Assembly: GCA_017512705.1 (NCBI GenBank)
Contig: JAFWEX010000084.1
Location: 248,001-312,000 of the forward strand
Source: Paenibacillus sp.
GTDB taxonomy: Bacteria; Bacillota; Bacilli; Paenibacillales; Paenibacillaceae
Length of the DNA: 64,000 nt
Reading direction: 5' to 3'
A model generated the notes under the pieces. The model did no database searches. It had not been told where the DNA came from and saw nothing but the letters and a program-made list of their open reading frames with translations. Below are positions 8,810 to 17,570 of this stretch, piece after piece (within the stretch, counting starts at the first letter, position 1; each line of letters starts with the position of its first letter). Made by a program: the position numbers and the translations under genes.

Positions 8810-9483
8810 AATACGAAATTCTATACGATGGTGCATTTGCAATGCTCAGGGTAGAGTTACAGCGTGGGGAACGTTTCAAGGCGGAGAGTGGAGCCATGGT
8901 ATCCATGTCACCTACCGTCCAACTAAAGGGATCGGCAGAAGGCGGTATGTTTGCGGGAATTGGCCGTATGCTGAGTGGAGAGAAATTTTTCTTTCAGGAA
9001 TTGACAGCGGCTGGAGGGAGTGCAGAGATTTTGCTGTCTCCATCGGCTATGGGTAGTGTCGAGGCCATAGAATTGGATGGCTCCTATTCTCTCTATGTAC
9101 AAAAAGACGGATTTCTCGCTGGAACGGAAGGCATTCAGGTCAATACTAAAATGCAGAATCTGAAAAAGGGTCTTTTTTCTGGAGAAGGCTTCTTTATTGT
9201 TGAGATTAGTGGACGGGGCACTGTGTTCCTGTCTTCCTATGGTGCGATACATCCTATCCGTCTGGCTGCTGGTGAAGAGGTTATTGTGGACAATGCTCAT
9301 CTGGTAGCATGGCCCCAATACGTTGATTATCGCATCGAAAAAGCATCCCAAGGCTGGTTCTCCAGTGTGACCAGTGGCGAAGTTCTGGTCTGTCGCTTCC
9401 GCGGAGAGGGCACGATTTTAATTCAGAGCCGAAATCCACAGGGATTTGGTCAATGGGTGAAACAGTTTATTCCAACACGATAA
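8806..9483 (+). CDS. AIM24/TIGR00266-family protein
   Basis: Member of the AIM24-like family of uncertain function, 225 residues, beta-rich, with no signal peptide or membrane span. Family features include the start YEILYDGAFAMLRVEL, the segment AESGAMVSMSP, the Gly-rich stretch around GMFAGIGRMLSGEKFFF and the late FFIVEISGRGTVFLSSYG. The GTG start sits in a GTGA overlap with ytcD, with GGGAG about 12 bases upstream, so the two genes are cotranscribed. This links the protein to the YtcD regulon, but its role is not known. Confidence 0.88.
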   Translation: MKYEILYDGAFAMLRVELQRGERFKAESGAMVSMSPTVQLKGSAEGGMFAGIGRMLSGEKFFFQELTAAGGSAEILLSPSAMGSVEAIELDGSYSLYVQKDGFLAGTEGIQVNTKMQNLKKGLFSGEGFFIVEISGRGTVFLSSYGAIHPIRLAAGEEVIVDNAHLVAWPQYVDYRIEKASQGWFSSVTSGEVLVCRFRGEGTILIQSRNPQGFGQWVKQFIPTR

Positions 9484-9625
9484 ATATGGTATTTTTTTTA
9501 TAGAAAAACTTGTATAGATGTAACAGATGTATGTGCCGAAGCGTTAATATAACAGATTTATGACTAGAAGAAGAGTGGTACATACATCTCTGCTGCACAA
9601 GATCGTACATCACGGAGGTATAAAA

Positions 9626-10087
9626 ATGAAAAGCTCACGTTACAAAAATCCGCAAGATAGTCCAGGATACCTGTTATGGCAGGTGACAACGATGTGGCAA
9701 AAAGAAGTTCGGCGGGTGCTCGAACCACTCGAACTGACGCAGCCTCAATTTGTGCTGCTACACGCTTGTTTATGGCTTAATGAGCATGATGTGGAAGGCA
9801 AGGGAGTTACTCAGGTTCAGATCGCACAGTTTGCCAATGTAGATGTAAATGTGACCTCCCAGGTGCTACGAGCTCTCGAAAAGAGAGGGTACATTACACG
9901 TGCGCGTCATCAGACCGATACACGGGCCAATATCATTACAACAACGCCGGAAGGAACAAAACTGGCGATTGAAGGGATGAATCTCGTAGAGGAATCAGAC
10001 AAAAACTTCTTTGAGCTTCTGGCAGATCGTAAGGATGAATATATGGATATTATGCAGGAGTTCACTCGCCGTAAGGTGGAACAATAA
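9626..10087 (+). CDS. MarR-family transcriptional regulator
   Basis: Winged-helix MarR-type regulator, 153 residues from the ATG at 9626, preceded by CACGGAGGT. An upstream start at 9560 has no ribosome site and was rejected. The DNA-binding region is seen in VTQVQIAQFANVDVNVTSQV followed by LRALEKRGYITRARHQTDTR, where the wing carries the conserved D-R pattern. It stands alone, convergent with the aldo/keto reductase gene and sharing a bidirectional terminator with it. Ligand and targets cannot be deduced. Confidence 0.9.
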   Translation: MKSSRYKNPQDSPGYLLWQVTTMWQKEVRRVLEPLELTQPQFVLLHACLWLNEHDVEGKGVTQVQIAQFANVDVNVTSQVLRALEKRGYITRARHQTDTRANIITTTPEGTKLAIEGMNLVEESDKNFFELLADRKDEYMDIMQEFTRRKVEQ

Positions 10088-10172
10088 TATGTATCCATAT
10101 CAATTGAGGCGAGATACATATGTGAAAAGTGGTTTCATAATATAGCTTTTGCGAAAATTGACGAAAAATAAG

Positions 10173-10206
10173 ATAAACCTTCTGACCATGAAGGCAGAAG
10201 GTTTAT
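10173..10206. terminator. Bidirectional terminator between marR-like gene and reductase
   Basis: ATAAACCTTCTG (10173-10184) pairs perfectly with CAGAAGGTTTAT (10195-10206) around a 10-base loop. On the minus strand it is followed by a T-rich TTATTTTT, so it serves the reductase gene best; it can also end the MarR transcript. Confidence 0.85.
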
Positions 10207-10218
10207 TTCTCATGAGCA

Positions 10219-11193
10219 TTATTCAAGTCTGTAGGATGCAAATGGTTTGCCATAACGGAAATTATCACTTAGTTGATCCAGTTCAGCTAGCAGTTCATGT
10301 GGAAGCTCTAGATCAAGACTAGCCAGATTGTGCTCTAACTGTTCCGTTTTCGTAGCACCAACAATGACGGTCGATACTGCCGGGCGGGTTAGCAGCCATG
10401 CGAGCGATAGCACACTTGGTGAGCAACCGTAAGCCTCTGCTTTGGCACTTACCTGCTCGCTAAGCTGGATGTTATGCTCCATTAGGAAGCGGTTGAAGGA
10501 AGGGTCGGTATCTGCTCTGGAGCCAGACGGCACGCTGGCTTGGCCGTTGTATTTCCCTGTCAGGATACCGCCAGCGAGCGGGAAATACGGGATAATGCCT
10601 ACACCTTGATCCAGGCAAAGCGGGACAAGTTCGTTCTCAGGTGTTCGATCGGCAAGCGAATAGCTCGTTTGCGTGGAGATGTACCGCGCATATCCTCGCG
10701 TCTCGCTGATGCCGAGGGCTTTCATCAGCTCCCAGGCGGCGTAGTTGGAGGCGCCGATGTAGCGCACTTTGCCGGACGTGATCATGTCGTCCAATGTGCG
10801 CAGTGTTTCATCCAGTGGGGTATGCGGGTCAAAGGTATGGATCTGGTACAGATCGACATAATCCGTCTGCAGACGCCGCAGGCTATGTTCCAGCTCTTGC
10901 TGCAGATGATAGCGCGAGGAACCGCGCCCATGAGGACCGTCATGCCGGGGCAAGCCGGCTTTGGTTGCAAGCACTGCGTTTTCCCGCCGGCCGGCGAGTG
11001 CCTGTCCAATAATGCGTTCCGATTCTGTGCCAGCATAGATGTTGGCGGTGTCAATAAAGTTGATGCCACGATCCATCGCTGCATGAAGAATGCGGGTTGA
11101 AGTGGCTTGATCTGCTCTTTTGCCAAATGCATTCGTGCCCAGACCCAGTGCGGAGACACGCAGCCCGCTGTTGCCTAAACGTCGATACTCCAT
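10219..11193 (-). CDS. Aldo/keto reductase (AKR11/YrpG-like branch)
   Basis: NADP-dependent reductase, 324 residues, TIM barrel. The start MEYRRLGNSGLRVSALGLG is characteristic. Tetrad residues appear in FIDTANIYAGTESE (Asp, Tyr), VLATKAG (Lys) and DLYQIHTFDPHTP (His). The C-terminal cofactor segment reads VSTVIVGATKTEQLEHNL. It is longer than the YtbE-type enzyme at 5.9 kb and belongs to a different branch. A GAAGGAG-type site precedes the ATG. Substrate unknown; single-gene transcript. Confidence 0.92.
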   Translation of the reverse strand: MEYRRLGNSGLRVSALGLGTNAFGKRADQATSTRILHAAMDRGINFIDTANIYAGTESERIIGQALAGRRENAVLATKAGLPRHDGPHGRGSSRYHLQQELEHSLRRLQTDYVDLYQIHTFDPHTPLDETLRTLDDMITSGKVRYIGASNYAAWELMKALGISETRGYARYISTQTSYSLADRTPENELVPLCLDQGVGIIPYFPLAGGILTGKYNGQASVPSGSRADTDPSFNRFLMEHNIQLSEQVSAKAEAYGCSPSVLSLAWLLTRPAVSTVIVGATKTEQLEHNLASLDLELPHELLAELDQLSDNFRYGKPFASYRLE

Positions 11194-11303
11194 CGTTCAT
11201 CGCTCCTTCTATGGCGTTGTTGTATAGCCGATTATATCGTAATCTATTGAAAACGTGTTATTAATATAGTTAAATAAATGGAGAAACCGCAATCAAAGGA
11301 GAT

Positions 11304-12377
11304 ATGATGGAAAACAGTGCTGCACATTTAACTAGACGGAAGCCGAAGAAACCGAAGAAGAAATGGAAAAAGCGACTTATTATCACCCTGAGCATACTGA
11401 TTGTGCTTGGCGGCATTGGATTTATCTTTCAAAAGGAACTTGTTAGACTGGGCTTTAATATGTTCGCTGCAGGTACGGTAAAGGACACACTGGACAAATC
11501 CTATAAACCCGTTGGAGACAGAGATGTCCCGGTCGTGGAGCATACGGATCCTTTCTCACTGTTGCTGCTAGGTATCGACCAGCGAGATAATGAGCCAAGT
11601 CGTTCAGATACAATCATCTATTCTGTCGTGCGTCCAGAGGATAACAAAGTGCTGCTGCTGTCTATTCCACGTGACTCTTACACTGAAATTGTGGGTCGTG
11701 ATGTGAAGTCCAAGATCAACTCGGCCTATGCCCATGGTGAAGCCAAGATGGCGATGGAGACGGTGGAGAAGCTGCTGGAGAATAAGGTGGACTTCTATGC
11801 AGCAATTAACTTCCACGGCTTGAAAGATATTGTCGATGCGGTTGGCGGTGTCGTGCTGCCGATTACGAAAAACATCGAGAATAAAAACAAAGCCCATGAG
11901 AAACTGTTCATCGAAGCCAACAAACCGATCTATAACGGCGAGGAGGCACTGGCATATGTGCGTTACCGGGAGGATTCCGATTTTAACCGCACGATGCGTC
12001 ACCGGATTTTTCTCAGTGCGTTCATGAATCGTGCGATGGAGGTCAAAAATCTGACCAAGATCCCCGACATCATTGAGATTGCCGGATCGAATTTTACAAC
12101 GAATATGACATCGGATTTCATTGTGAATTTTGCCGAGTCTCTATATATGAAGGATAGCATACCAACAATCAGCAATTACATGCTGAAAGGTGACGGGAAG
12201 ATGCGCGGCGGTACATGGTATTATGATCTGTCTGAGGAAGATCTGACCTTTGTACGAGGCATGATTGCCAGCTGGCTGGACCCGAATACAACACAGGTAA
12301 TTGAGCCAGAATCGGATGATGAGAAAGAGGAAAGTCAATCGTCAACTCAAGATTTATCGGTACAGACCGGGAATTGA
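11304..12377 (+). CDS. LytR-CpsA-Psr (LCP) family cell-wall glycopolymer ligase
   Basis: Membrane-anchored phosphotransferase that attaches wall polymers such as teichoic acids to peptidoglycan, acting outside the membrane. A very basic N-terminus (KPKKPKKKWKKR) precedes one transmembrane helix (about residues 27-47). The LCP domain runs from LLLLGIDQRDNEPSRSDTI, with catalytic-site Arg/Asp residues, through LLSIPRDSYTEI, KINSAYAHG and the conserved EALAYVRYREDSDFNRTMRH. The acidic, Ser-rich C-terminal tail is probably disordered. AAAGGAGAT precedes adjacent ATGs at 11304 and 11307. It is monocistronic, ended by the hairpin at 12518. Confidence 0.93.
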   Translation: MMENSAAHLTRRKPKKPKKKWKKRLIITLSILIVLGGIGFIFQKELVRLGFNMFAAGTVKDTLDKSYKPVGDRDVPVVEHTDPFSLLLLGIDQRDNEPSRSDTIIYSVVRPEDNKVLLLSIPRDSYTEIVGRDVKSKINSAYAHGEAKMAMETVEKLLENKVDFYAAINFHGLKDIVDAVGGVVLPITKNIENKNKAHEKLFIEANKPIYNGEEALAYVRYREDSDFNRTMRHRIFLSAFMNRAMEVKNLTKIPDIIEIAGSNFTTNMTSDFIVNFAESLYMKDSIPTISNYMLKGDGKMRGGTWYYDLSEEDLTFVRGMIASWLDPNTTQVIEPESDDEKEESQSSTQDLSVQTGN

Positions 12378-12485
12378 ATAGGTCAGATTGCATCAGATAT
12401 TAGGATGAGGATATAAGATAGTGTAAGTCAAGGGAGTTAAAAAGATAGAGATATACAAATTAAAAAAGCTGGCATTAGCCTGAAG

Positions 12486-12521
12486 ATCCTAAAAATCCTG
12501 AATATCCCGAAAATCCTAAAA
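12486..12521. repeat. Four 9-base tandem repeats before a terminator
   Basis: Units ATCCTAAAA, ATCCTGAAT, ATCCCGAAA and ATCCTAAAA lie head to tail, running into the terminator stem at 12518. No function is evident; slippage during replication is the likely origin. Confidence 0.7.
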
Positions 12522-12555
12522 GCCTTGGTAAGCGTCATGCTTCCGGGCTTTTTTT
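12518..12555 (+). terminator. Terminator after the LCP gene
   Basis: AAAAGCC-TTGG-TAAGC / GCTT-CC-GGGCTTTT forms an interrupted stem followed by TTTTTTT. It lies 140 bases after the LCP stop and well before the DUF2339 gene. Confidence 0.75.
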
Positions 12556-12710
12556 GTGCTTTTTTTCTGTCCAAGGGGTTGGGAGTTAGAAGAGGGAACA
12601 GCAAGATATCAACAAAGCGTCAGCGAAGTTTCCATTCTATACCATCCCTTTTCCGGCTATGTATAGTAAAATATAGGAAAACATCAGATGACAACCAATG
12701 GAGGACATCT

Positions 12711-15371
12711 ATGAGAGAATTTAAGGAGCGACTCAGGCAAGTTCAGGAGCAGCAGAAACAGCTCGCCAAGGACTATCAGGCCCTGTTGCAGGAGTATCAA
12801 TCCGATGACCTGACCGTTCGTAATGAGCAGTTGTTGGAACAGACGGAAGCTCAGCAGCTCAAGCTGCAGCAGCTAGAACGTCGTGCACGCCAGATGGAAG
12901 AGGAGAATGCGCGTCTTCGGATGGCATTATCTGAACAGATGCTGGACGAGAAGCTGAATTTAATCCGAGTGTCCCAAGAGAAGATGCAGACGTATTTTCA
13001 GGGGAAAACGGCAGTACATAACAACCAGATTAGCGATCTGGAACATCGAACGAAATTTAATCTGAACAATCTCTTCCATCAGGCTTCCCAACATCTGCAG
13101 GAGGATGCGGCCGACATGCAGGGGCGGATTACTCATCTGGCAACCGAAGTGCAGGCACGGATTGAATCACACCGGCAGGCTGTATGGGAGAGGGCTGAGG
13201 CTGTGCGCAGGCAGATGCATCAAGGTTACGAGCAGATGGAAGAGGAGGAACTGAGTGAGGAGACGATCCAGCGCCGGATTAAGCAGAACCGGATGGAGAT
13301 GCGCATCGGACTTAGTTGGATTAACAAAGTGGCGATCCTGCTGCTCATTTTGGGGGTAGGTGCGGCCTTCCGTTACTCCTATTCCACATGGTTTAGTGAT
13401 GAGATGAAAGGTGCAGGGTTCTTCCTGCTGGGGGCATTAATGCTTGCAGGCGGGGAGTGGCTGTTCCGACGGAAACAGAAAACATTTGCAATGGGAATGC
13501 TCGGCGGAGGAATCTCCGTGCTGTTTGGTTCCATTTTTTACAGTTACTTCTTGTTGAATATCATTGGGCTATACACAGGCTTGGGTCTATCCGTACTTGT
13601 GTCAGCCGTGTCTGTCCTGTTATCGTTGCGGTATCAGTCCAAGACGATTTGTTCCTTTGGTCTTGTAGGTGGATATTTGCCATTCTTCTCTTACCTGTTC
13701 ACGTTTGGGCTGGAAGGGACAGCGGTGTACGCCGCCATGATCTATCTGTTGCTGCTGAACGGCATCATCGTATGGATTTCCTTTGGGCAGCGTTGGCCGG
13801 TGGTGCACTATATCAGCTTCCTGTTCCATGCACCGTCCATGCTAATTTTGCTGTGGCTGTCGCCAAGTGAGCAGGTAGGCATGCTATATTCTGTGGTGAC
13901 TTTTGCCTTGTACTTGGGTATTACGCTCGCATATCCGTTTAAACATCGGGTGAAGTTGACGTGGTGGGATTTTGCTTTGTTAGCGATGAATACAAGCTTG
14001 AGCTGTCTCGTCTTGTATATGCTATTCGATGCAGCGGGCTGGAATGATGCGCAGGGTTTGCTGGCGGTTATTTTTGCACTCGTATATTTGGGACTGGCGA
14101 GATTCGTTCAGCGCTACATGGCGCAGGAGAAGCAGACGATTCTATTGTTCTATCTGACGTCGCTCACCTTTGGGATTTTACTCATACCGTTCCAGTTCGG
14201 TTCGAGATGGCTGTCGATGGGCTGGTTGATCGAAGGGGTGCTGCTCGTCACGTTTGGACATTTCAGAACAATCAAGGCGGTTGAACGTGCAGGCTGGGGT
14301 ATTGTGCTCCTGTGTATCGCAGTCTTTGTACAATATGATCTGTTGTCTCTATTCTTTGTGGGAGAACCATCCTACTTCATGTTAAAATACTCCAGCATCA
14401 CGCTGGGCACCTTGCTTATTACGCTGTATTATGCTTGGGCGCTACGCAGCAACACCTCTGCAGGAACGGGAACAAAGCTTAGTTACGTCTCATGGGAGCG
14501 TAGTTTCCTGAAAGGGTTCAGAGTAGTGACCCTTGTGAACGTATGGTTATACGTGCTTTACGAGTCCAATGAACTGTACGTCAGAGCTATCGATGAAACG
14601 TTCCTGTTATACATGTTTTACAAGCTCATCATGTTTGCAGCGCTGACGATTGCTTTGGCGTATGGGCTGGGCAAGGTGAAGCTGCTTCGTGATTCGTTCC
14701 TACGAGGATATACACTCTTCTTGCATGCGGTTGGGTGCTGTATTGCACTGGCTGTTACCTTGACAATGCCTGCATTGCAGCCAGGTGTAGAGCAGCATAC
14801 AGCAGCCGAAATTGTCGGACTGATCGTGTTAATTATTTTCAACGTGGGCGTGTTCTTCGCTGGGCGCGATCTGCTGATTGCAGGTATCCGAGGTCAGTTC
14901 AAAAGTGTAGAGTGGTACCCGGTTATTGCGGGTGTCTATCTGCTCGGCGTCATTACCGTGTTCCTGACCATCCAGTTCCAGTGGGGTGATGTCGGACTAA
15001 TGTTCAGCCTGATCTATCTGTTGCTGGCGATCCTCTATATTGCTTACGGGTTCCGTAGAAAATATATTATGATCCGGCGTCTCGGTCTGGGCCTGACGTT
15101 ATTCGCCACTGGCAAGATGGTGTTCTACGATGTTAGTCTACTGACGGCAGGCAGCAAAATCTTCGCTTACTTCAGCTTTGGTGTGCTGCTACTGGGCATC
15201 TCGTACCTGTATCAGAAGGTATCGACCCGGATGGAGGAGATTCAGGAGAAGGAGCGCGCGGCGAAGGCAGATGGTAGTGATTCGGGTATGCCAAATGCAC
15301 AAGAGGTATCGAATACATCTGACACCAGTACATCAGGTACATCCAGCGATTCAGATGATGAAAAGCATTAA
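12711..15371 (+). CDS. DUF2339-family polytopic membrane protein with N-terminal coiled coil
   Basis: Large integral membrane protein of unknown function, 886 residues from the ATG at 12711, preceded by AATGGAGGACATCT; an upstream frame from 12525 crosses the terminator and has no site. Residues 1-190 are charged and Gln/Glu-rich with heptad-like spacing, predicting a cytoplasmic coiled coil. From about residue 205 (INKVAILLLILGVGAAFRYS) onward some 20 or more hydrophobic spans follow, as in DUF2339 proteins. The C-terminal tail is Ser/Thr/Asp-rich. It stands alone between terminators. Envelope or stress roles have been suggested for relatives, but nothing here decides it. Confidence 0.88.
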   Translation: MREFKERLRQVQEQQKQLAKDYQALLQEYQSDDLTVRNEQLLEQTEAQQLKLQQLERRARQMEEENARLRMALSEQMLDEKLNLIRVSQEKMQTYFQGKTAVHNNQISDLEHRTKFNLNNLFHQASQHLQEDAADMQGRITHLATEVQARIESHRQAVWERAEAVRRQMHQGYEQMEEEELSEETIQRRIKQNRMEMRIGLSWINKVAILLLILGVGAAFRYSYSTWFSDEMKGAGFFLLGALMLAGGEWLFRRKQKTFAMGMLGGGISVLFGSIFYSYFLLNIIGLYTGLGLSVLVSAVSVLLSLRYQSKTICSFGLVGGYLPFFSYLFTFGLEGTAVYAAMIYLLLLNGIIVWISFGQRWPVVHYISFLFHAPSMLILLWLSPSEQVGMLYSVVTFALYLGITLAYPFKHRVKLTWWDFALLAMNTSLSCLVLYMLFDAAGWNDAQGLLAVIFALVYLGLARFVQRYMAQEKQTILLFYLTSLTFGILLIPFQFGSRWLSMGWLIEGVLLVTFGHFRTIKAVERAGWGIVLLCIAVFVQYDLLSLFFVGEPSYFMLKYSSITLGTLLITLYYAWALRSNTSAGTGTKLSYVSWERSFLKGFRVVTLVNVWLYVLYESNELYVRAIDETFLLYMFYKLIMFAALTIALAYGLGKVKLLRDSFLRGYTLFLHAVGCCIALAVTLTMPALQPGVEQHTAAEIVGLIVLIIFNVGVFFAGRDLLIAGIRGQFKSVEWYPVIAGVYLLGVITVFLTIQFQWGDVGLMFSLIYLLLAILYIAYGFRRKYIMIRRLGLGLTLFATGKMVFYDVSLLTAGSKIFAYFSFGVLLLGISYLYQKVSTRMEEIQEKERAAKADGSDSGMPNAQEVSNTSDTSTSGTSSDSDDEKH

Positions 15372-15452
15372 TGTAAGCATATAACGACGATCCATATAAA
15401 TATGGCTAAAAACGCTATGCTGATTACGTTGTATTCTTTGATAGACGTTGTG

Positions 15453-15491
15453 AAAGGACTCTGGAAATGAGGTTATTTCAGAGTCCTTTTT
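15453..15491 (+). terminator. Terminator after the DUF2339 gene
   Basis: AAAGGACTCTG-AAAT pairs with ATTT-CAGAGTCCTTT around a short loop, followed by TTTTTATTTC. It lies about 80 bases after the stop codon. Confidence 0.85.
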
Positions 15492-15615
15492 ATTTCTTTT
15501 TCAACGCAATCTCGCCCTTTTGTCTATAAATGAAGGACAGATCTAAAATAATCTGTTGATGACATTCGTGAAACGTTTTGCACTGAAGTTGCGTCTATAA
15601 TAAGGTGGTTGAGAA

Positions 15616-15771
15616 TTAAGGTTGATTGTTCATTTGCCGCCATGAGATTTCGGAAGCGGATGTACCTTTCAGTGATACAACGCTATCGTCACTTACGCGA
15701 GACAGTACAGTTAAAGTGATGGATAGAGCGAAGGCAAGCAGCACGTAGATCAAAATGTTTTTATTCTTCAT
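15616..15771 (-). CDS. Small single-span membrane protein, unknown function
   Basis: A 51-residue protein starting MKNKNILIYVLLAFALSITL: two lysines, a roughly 17-residue hydrophobic segment, then a polar tail ending SEISWRQMNNQP. It could be a signal peptide with a short exported tail or a single-pass membrane protein. AGAGAGG lies 8 bases before the ATG at 15771; the same frame extends upstream to 16017 but without a ribosome site and into the divergent FHA gene. I do not recognise a family. Confidence 0.6.
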   Translation of the reverse strand: MKNKNILIYVLLAFALSITLTVLSRVSDDSVVSLKGTSASEISWRQMNNQP

Positions 15772-16001
15772 GGGAAATACCTCTCTTGTTGAATAAGCTA
15801 AAGCGTCCGTCCGGCCGTTATGAGAAAAAAAGCACAACGTCTGGTATAGTAATAGGGAACCGATGTTTGTTAAATCTATGGTGTTCCTGTATATCACTAT
15901 ATGAAATGGCAGACCTGCAAACAATGGAATAAATCTGATGAGTTTATCAGTATTGGATTGAAAAGATAGAGATCGAGTGATCATTGAAAGTGGGGAATAA
16001 C

Positions 16002-16682
16002 ATGCGGGAGACGGCAAAAATCGTCATTCGTACGCCGGGACAGGAGAGCGATGGTTCATTCGCTTATGTGAGCCAGGGCCGCTCGATTACGGTAGGGCGC
16101 TATACAGGTGTCAGTGAACTGGACTTGTCCATCTATAATCAGATGATATCGAAGCAGCATTGCCGCATTTATTATGACACGAATGAACAGCTCTGGATCG
16201 AGGATCTGGATAGCAAAAATGGAACCGAACTCAACGGGCAACGCCTCGTCCCATATGAGAAATATCCGTTTGGCGAAGGGGACAGCCTGACATTGGTCAA
16301 CGGCTTGATTCACCTTCGTGTGGAAGGTGATCTCGGAGAGACGAGAGAATACCGTATATCCGACTTGCTCGGTGAGGGTGTGCGTTTGCAGGATCACTTA
16401 CAGACAGTGCAGGTGAACGAGGATGAGATTCCGTTATCCAAGAAGGAATATCAATTGTTCAAGCTGTTGTACAGTGAACTGGATCATTTTGTAACAAGGG
16501 AGCGAATCATTGCTCAGGTGTGGCCGGAACGGAGCATGCTGGAGAGTGATCCGGTGGGCATCGACGAGATTAATTCGCTAATCTACCGAACTAACCGCAA
16601 GTTGGGCATTCATTTTACGATTAAATCCGTGTACAAAAAAGGGGTATACATGAAATCTCACGTAGGGGAGACTGATGAATAG
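16002..16682 (+). CDS. FHA domain fused to an OmpR-type winged helix
   Basis: Predicted phosphothreonine-responsive DNA-binding regulator, 226 residues. The N-terminal FHA domain (about residues 7-110) has the conserved GR (32-33), SKQH (50-53) and SKNGT (71-75) motifs. The C-terminal half (about 125-220) is a Trans_reg_C winged helix: LSKKEYQLFKLLYSELDHFV then TRERIIAQVWPE, INSLIYRTNRKLGI and SVYKKGVYM. The start is the ATG at 16002 after GTGGGGA; TTG at 15984 is an alternative. The order differs from mycobacterial EmbR, where the winged helix comes first. The partner kinase is not in the window. Confidence 0.88.
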   Translation: MRETAKIVIRTPGQESDGSFAYVSQGRSITVGRYTGVSELDLSIYNQMISKQHCRIYYDTNEQLWIEDLDSKNGTELNGQRLVPYEKYPFGEGDSLTLVNGLIHLRVEGDLGETREYRISDLLGEGVRLQDHLQTVQVNEDEIPLSKKEYQLFKLLYSELDHFVTRERIIAQVWPERSMLESDPVGIDEINSLIYRTNRKLGIHFTIKSVYKKGVYMKSHVGETDE

Positions 16683-16731
16683 AGTTGCCTCATAAATCTG
16701 GATGTATAAATGGGTTAGAAAAAAAGACATA

Positions 16732-16776
16732 GGGGAGCTTTGGTGCGATCATAGACCGCCGAAGCTTCCCTTTGTT
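16732..16776 (+). terminator. Terminator after the FHA gene
   Basis: GGGGAGCTTTGGTG pairs imperfectly with CGCCGAAGCTTCCC around a short loop, followed by TTTGTT, 50 bases after the FHA stop. Confidence 0.7.
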
Positions 16777-16787
16777 ATGATGAGGTC

Positions 16788-17366
16788 ATGATGATTATTC
16801 AATATACTCCATGGCTCATTGCCGTGTTAACGCTAGTCGCTGTTATATGGATCGTAATCGTAAGCTGGAAAAATGGAATCTCGCCCATGCCGACATCTCG
16901 CCCGGTCAGGCAAGTGGTCATTCAGGAGGTTAATCGCATATCGGGTTATGGTGACATTATGGAAGCTGGTTCTGGGTGGGGAACGCTGGGCATGGATGTA
17001 GTGAAACATTGTCCTGGTAAAAGACTGACGGGCATCGAAAACTCACTCATTCCCTTGTGGACTTCTCAATGGTTGGTACGGCTTAGTGTATGGTTCCACC
17101 GAGCCGGAAGGCGGCAGCATTCGTTGAAGGGACGTCTGCGCTTCATTCACGGTAACATCTACACCTGTTCCTATGCGCATGCAGATTATGTGATCTGTTA
17201 TCTGTTCCCGGGTGCGATGGCTCGGCTAACAGACAAGTTCCAACGGGAGCTACCGCCAGGAGCGAAGGTGATCAGCGTCTGTTTTGCACTGCCGGGCAAA
17301 GAGCCACTGCGTACGATCACCTGTCGCGATGCGCTGCGGACCAAGGTGTATGTGTATGCTTTTTGA
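16788..17366 (+). CDS. Membrane-anchored class I SAM-dependent methyltransferase
   Basis: A 192-residue protein with an N-terminal transmembrane helix (about residues 9-27, IAVLTLVAVIWIVIVSW) followed by a methyltransferase fold. The SAM-binding motif I is DIMEAGSGWGTLGMDV (about 56-71), with GIENS as the acidic end of strand 2 and ADYVICYLFPGAM as motif post-II. ATGATG starts lie directly after GATGAGGTC. Substrate unknown. It sits between the FHA terminator and its own strong terminator, so it is expressed alone. Confidence 0.8.
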   Translation: MMIIQYTPWLIAVLTLVAVIWIVIVSWKNGISPMPTSRPVRQVVIQEVNRISGYGDIMEAGSGWGTLGMDVVKHCPGKRLTGIENSLIPLWTSQWLVRLSVWFHRAGRRQHSLKGRLRFIHGNIYTCSYAHADYVICYLFPGAMARLTDKFQRELPPGAKVISVCFALPGKEPLRTITCRDALRTKVYVYAF

Positions 17367-17462
17367 GTAATAGAGCAGGTTGAGTTTTCAAAAATTGACC
17401 ACGTGACGTTATACTGATATTTTCCTTTTTGAGGATATATTTCCTCTGCCGAAAATAACACA

Positions 17463-17511
17463 GTCAGGCCCTGATGTCACAATAAAGGCGATATCAGGGC
17501 CTGACTTTTTT
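17463..17511. terminator. Strong bidirectional terminator
   Basis: GTCAGGCCCTGAT (17463-17475) pairs perfectly with ATCAGGGCCTGAC (17493-17505), followed by TTTTTTT on the plus strand; the minus side is followed by TGTTATTTT. It ends the methyltransferase transcript and the convergent lipoprotein operon. Confidence 0.92.
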
Positions 17512-17570
17512 AACTTACGTAGGTCAGGCGATGTCCGCTGCCCTCTACTCAATCAGCTTATTCATTTTAT

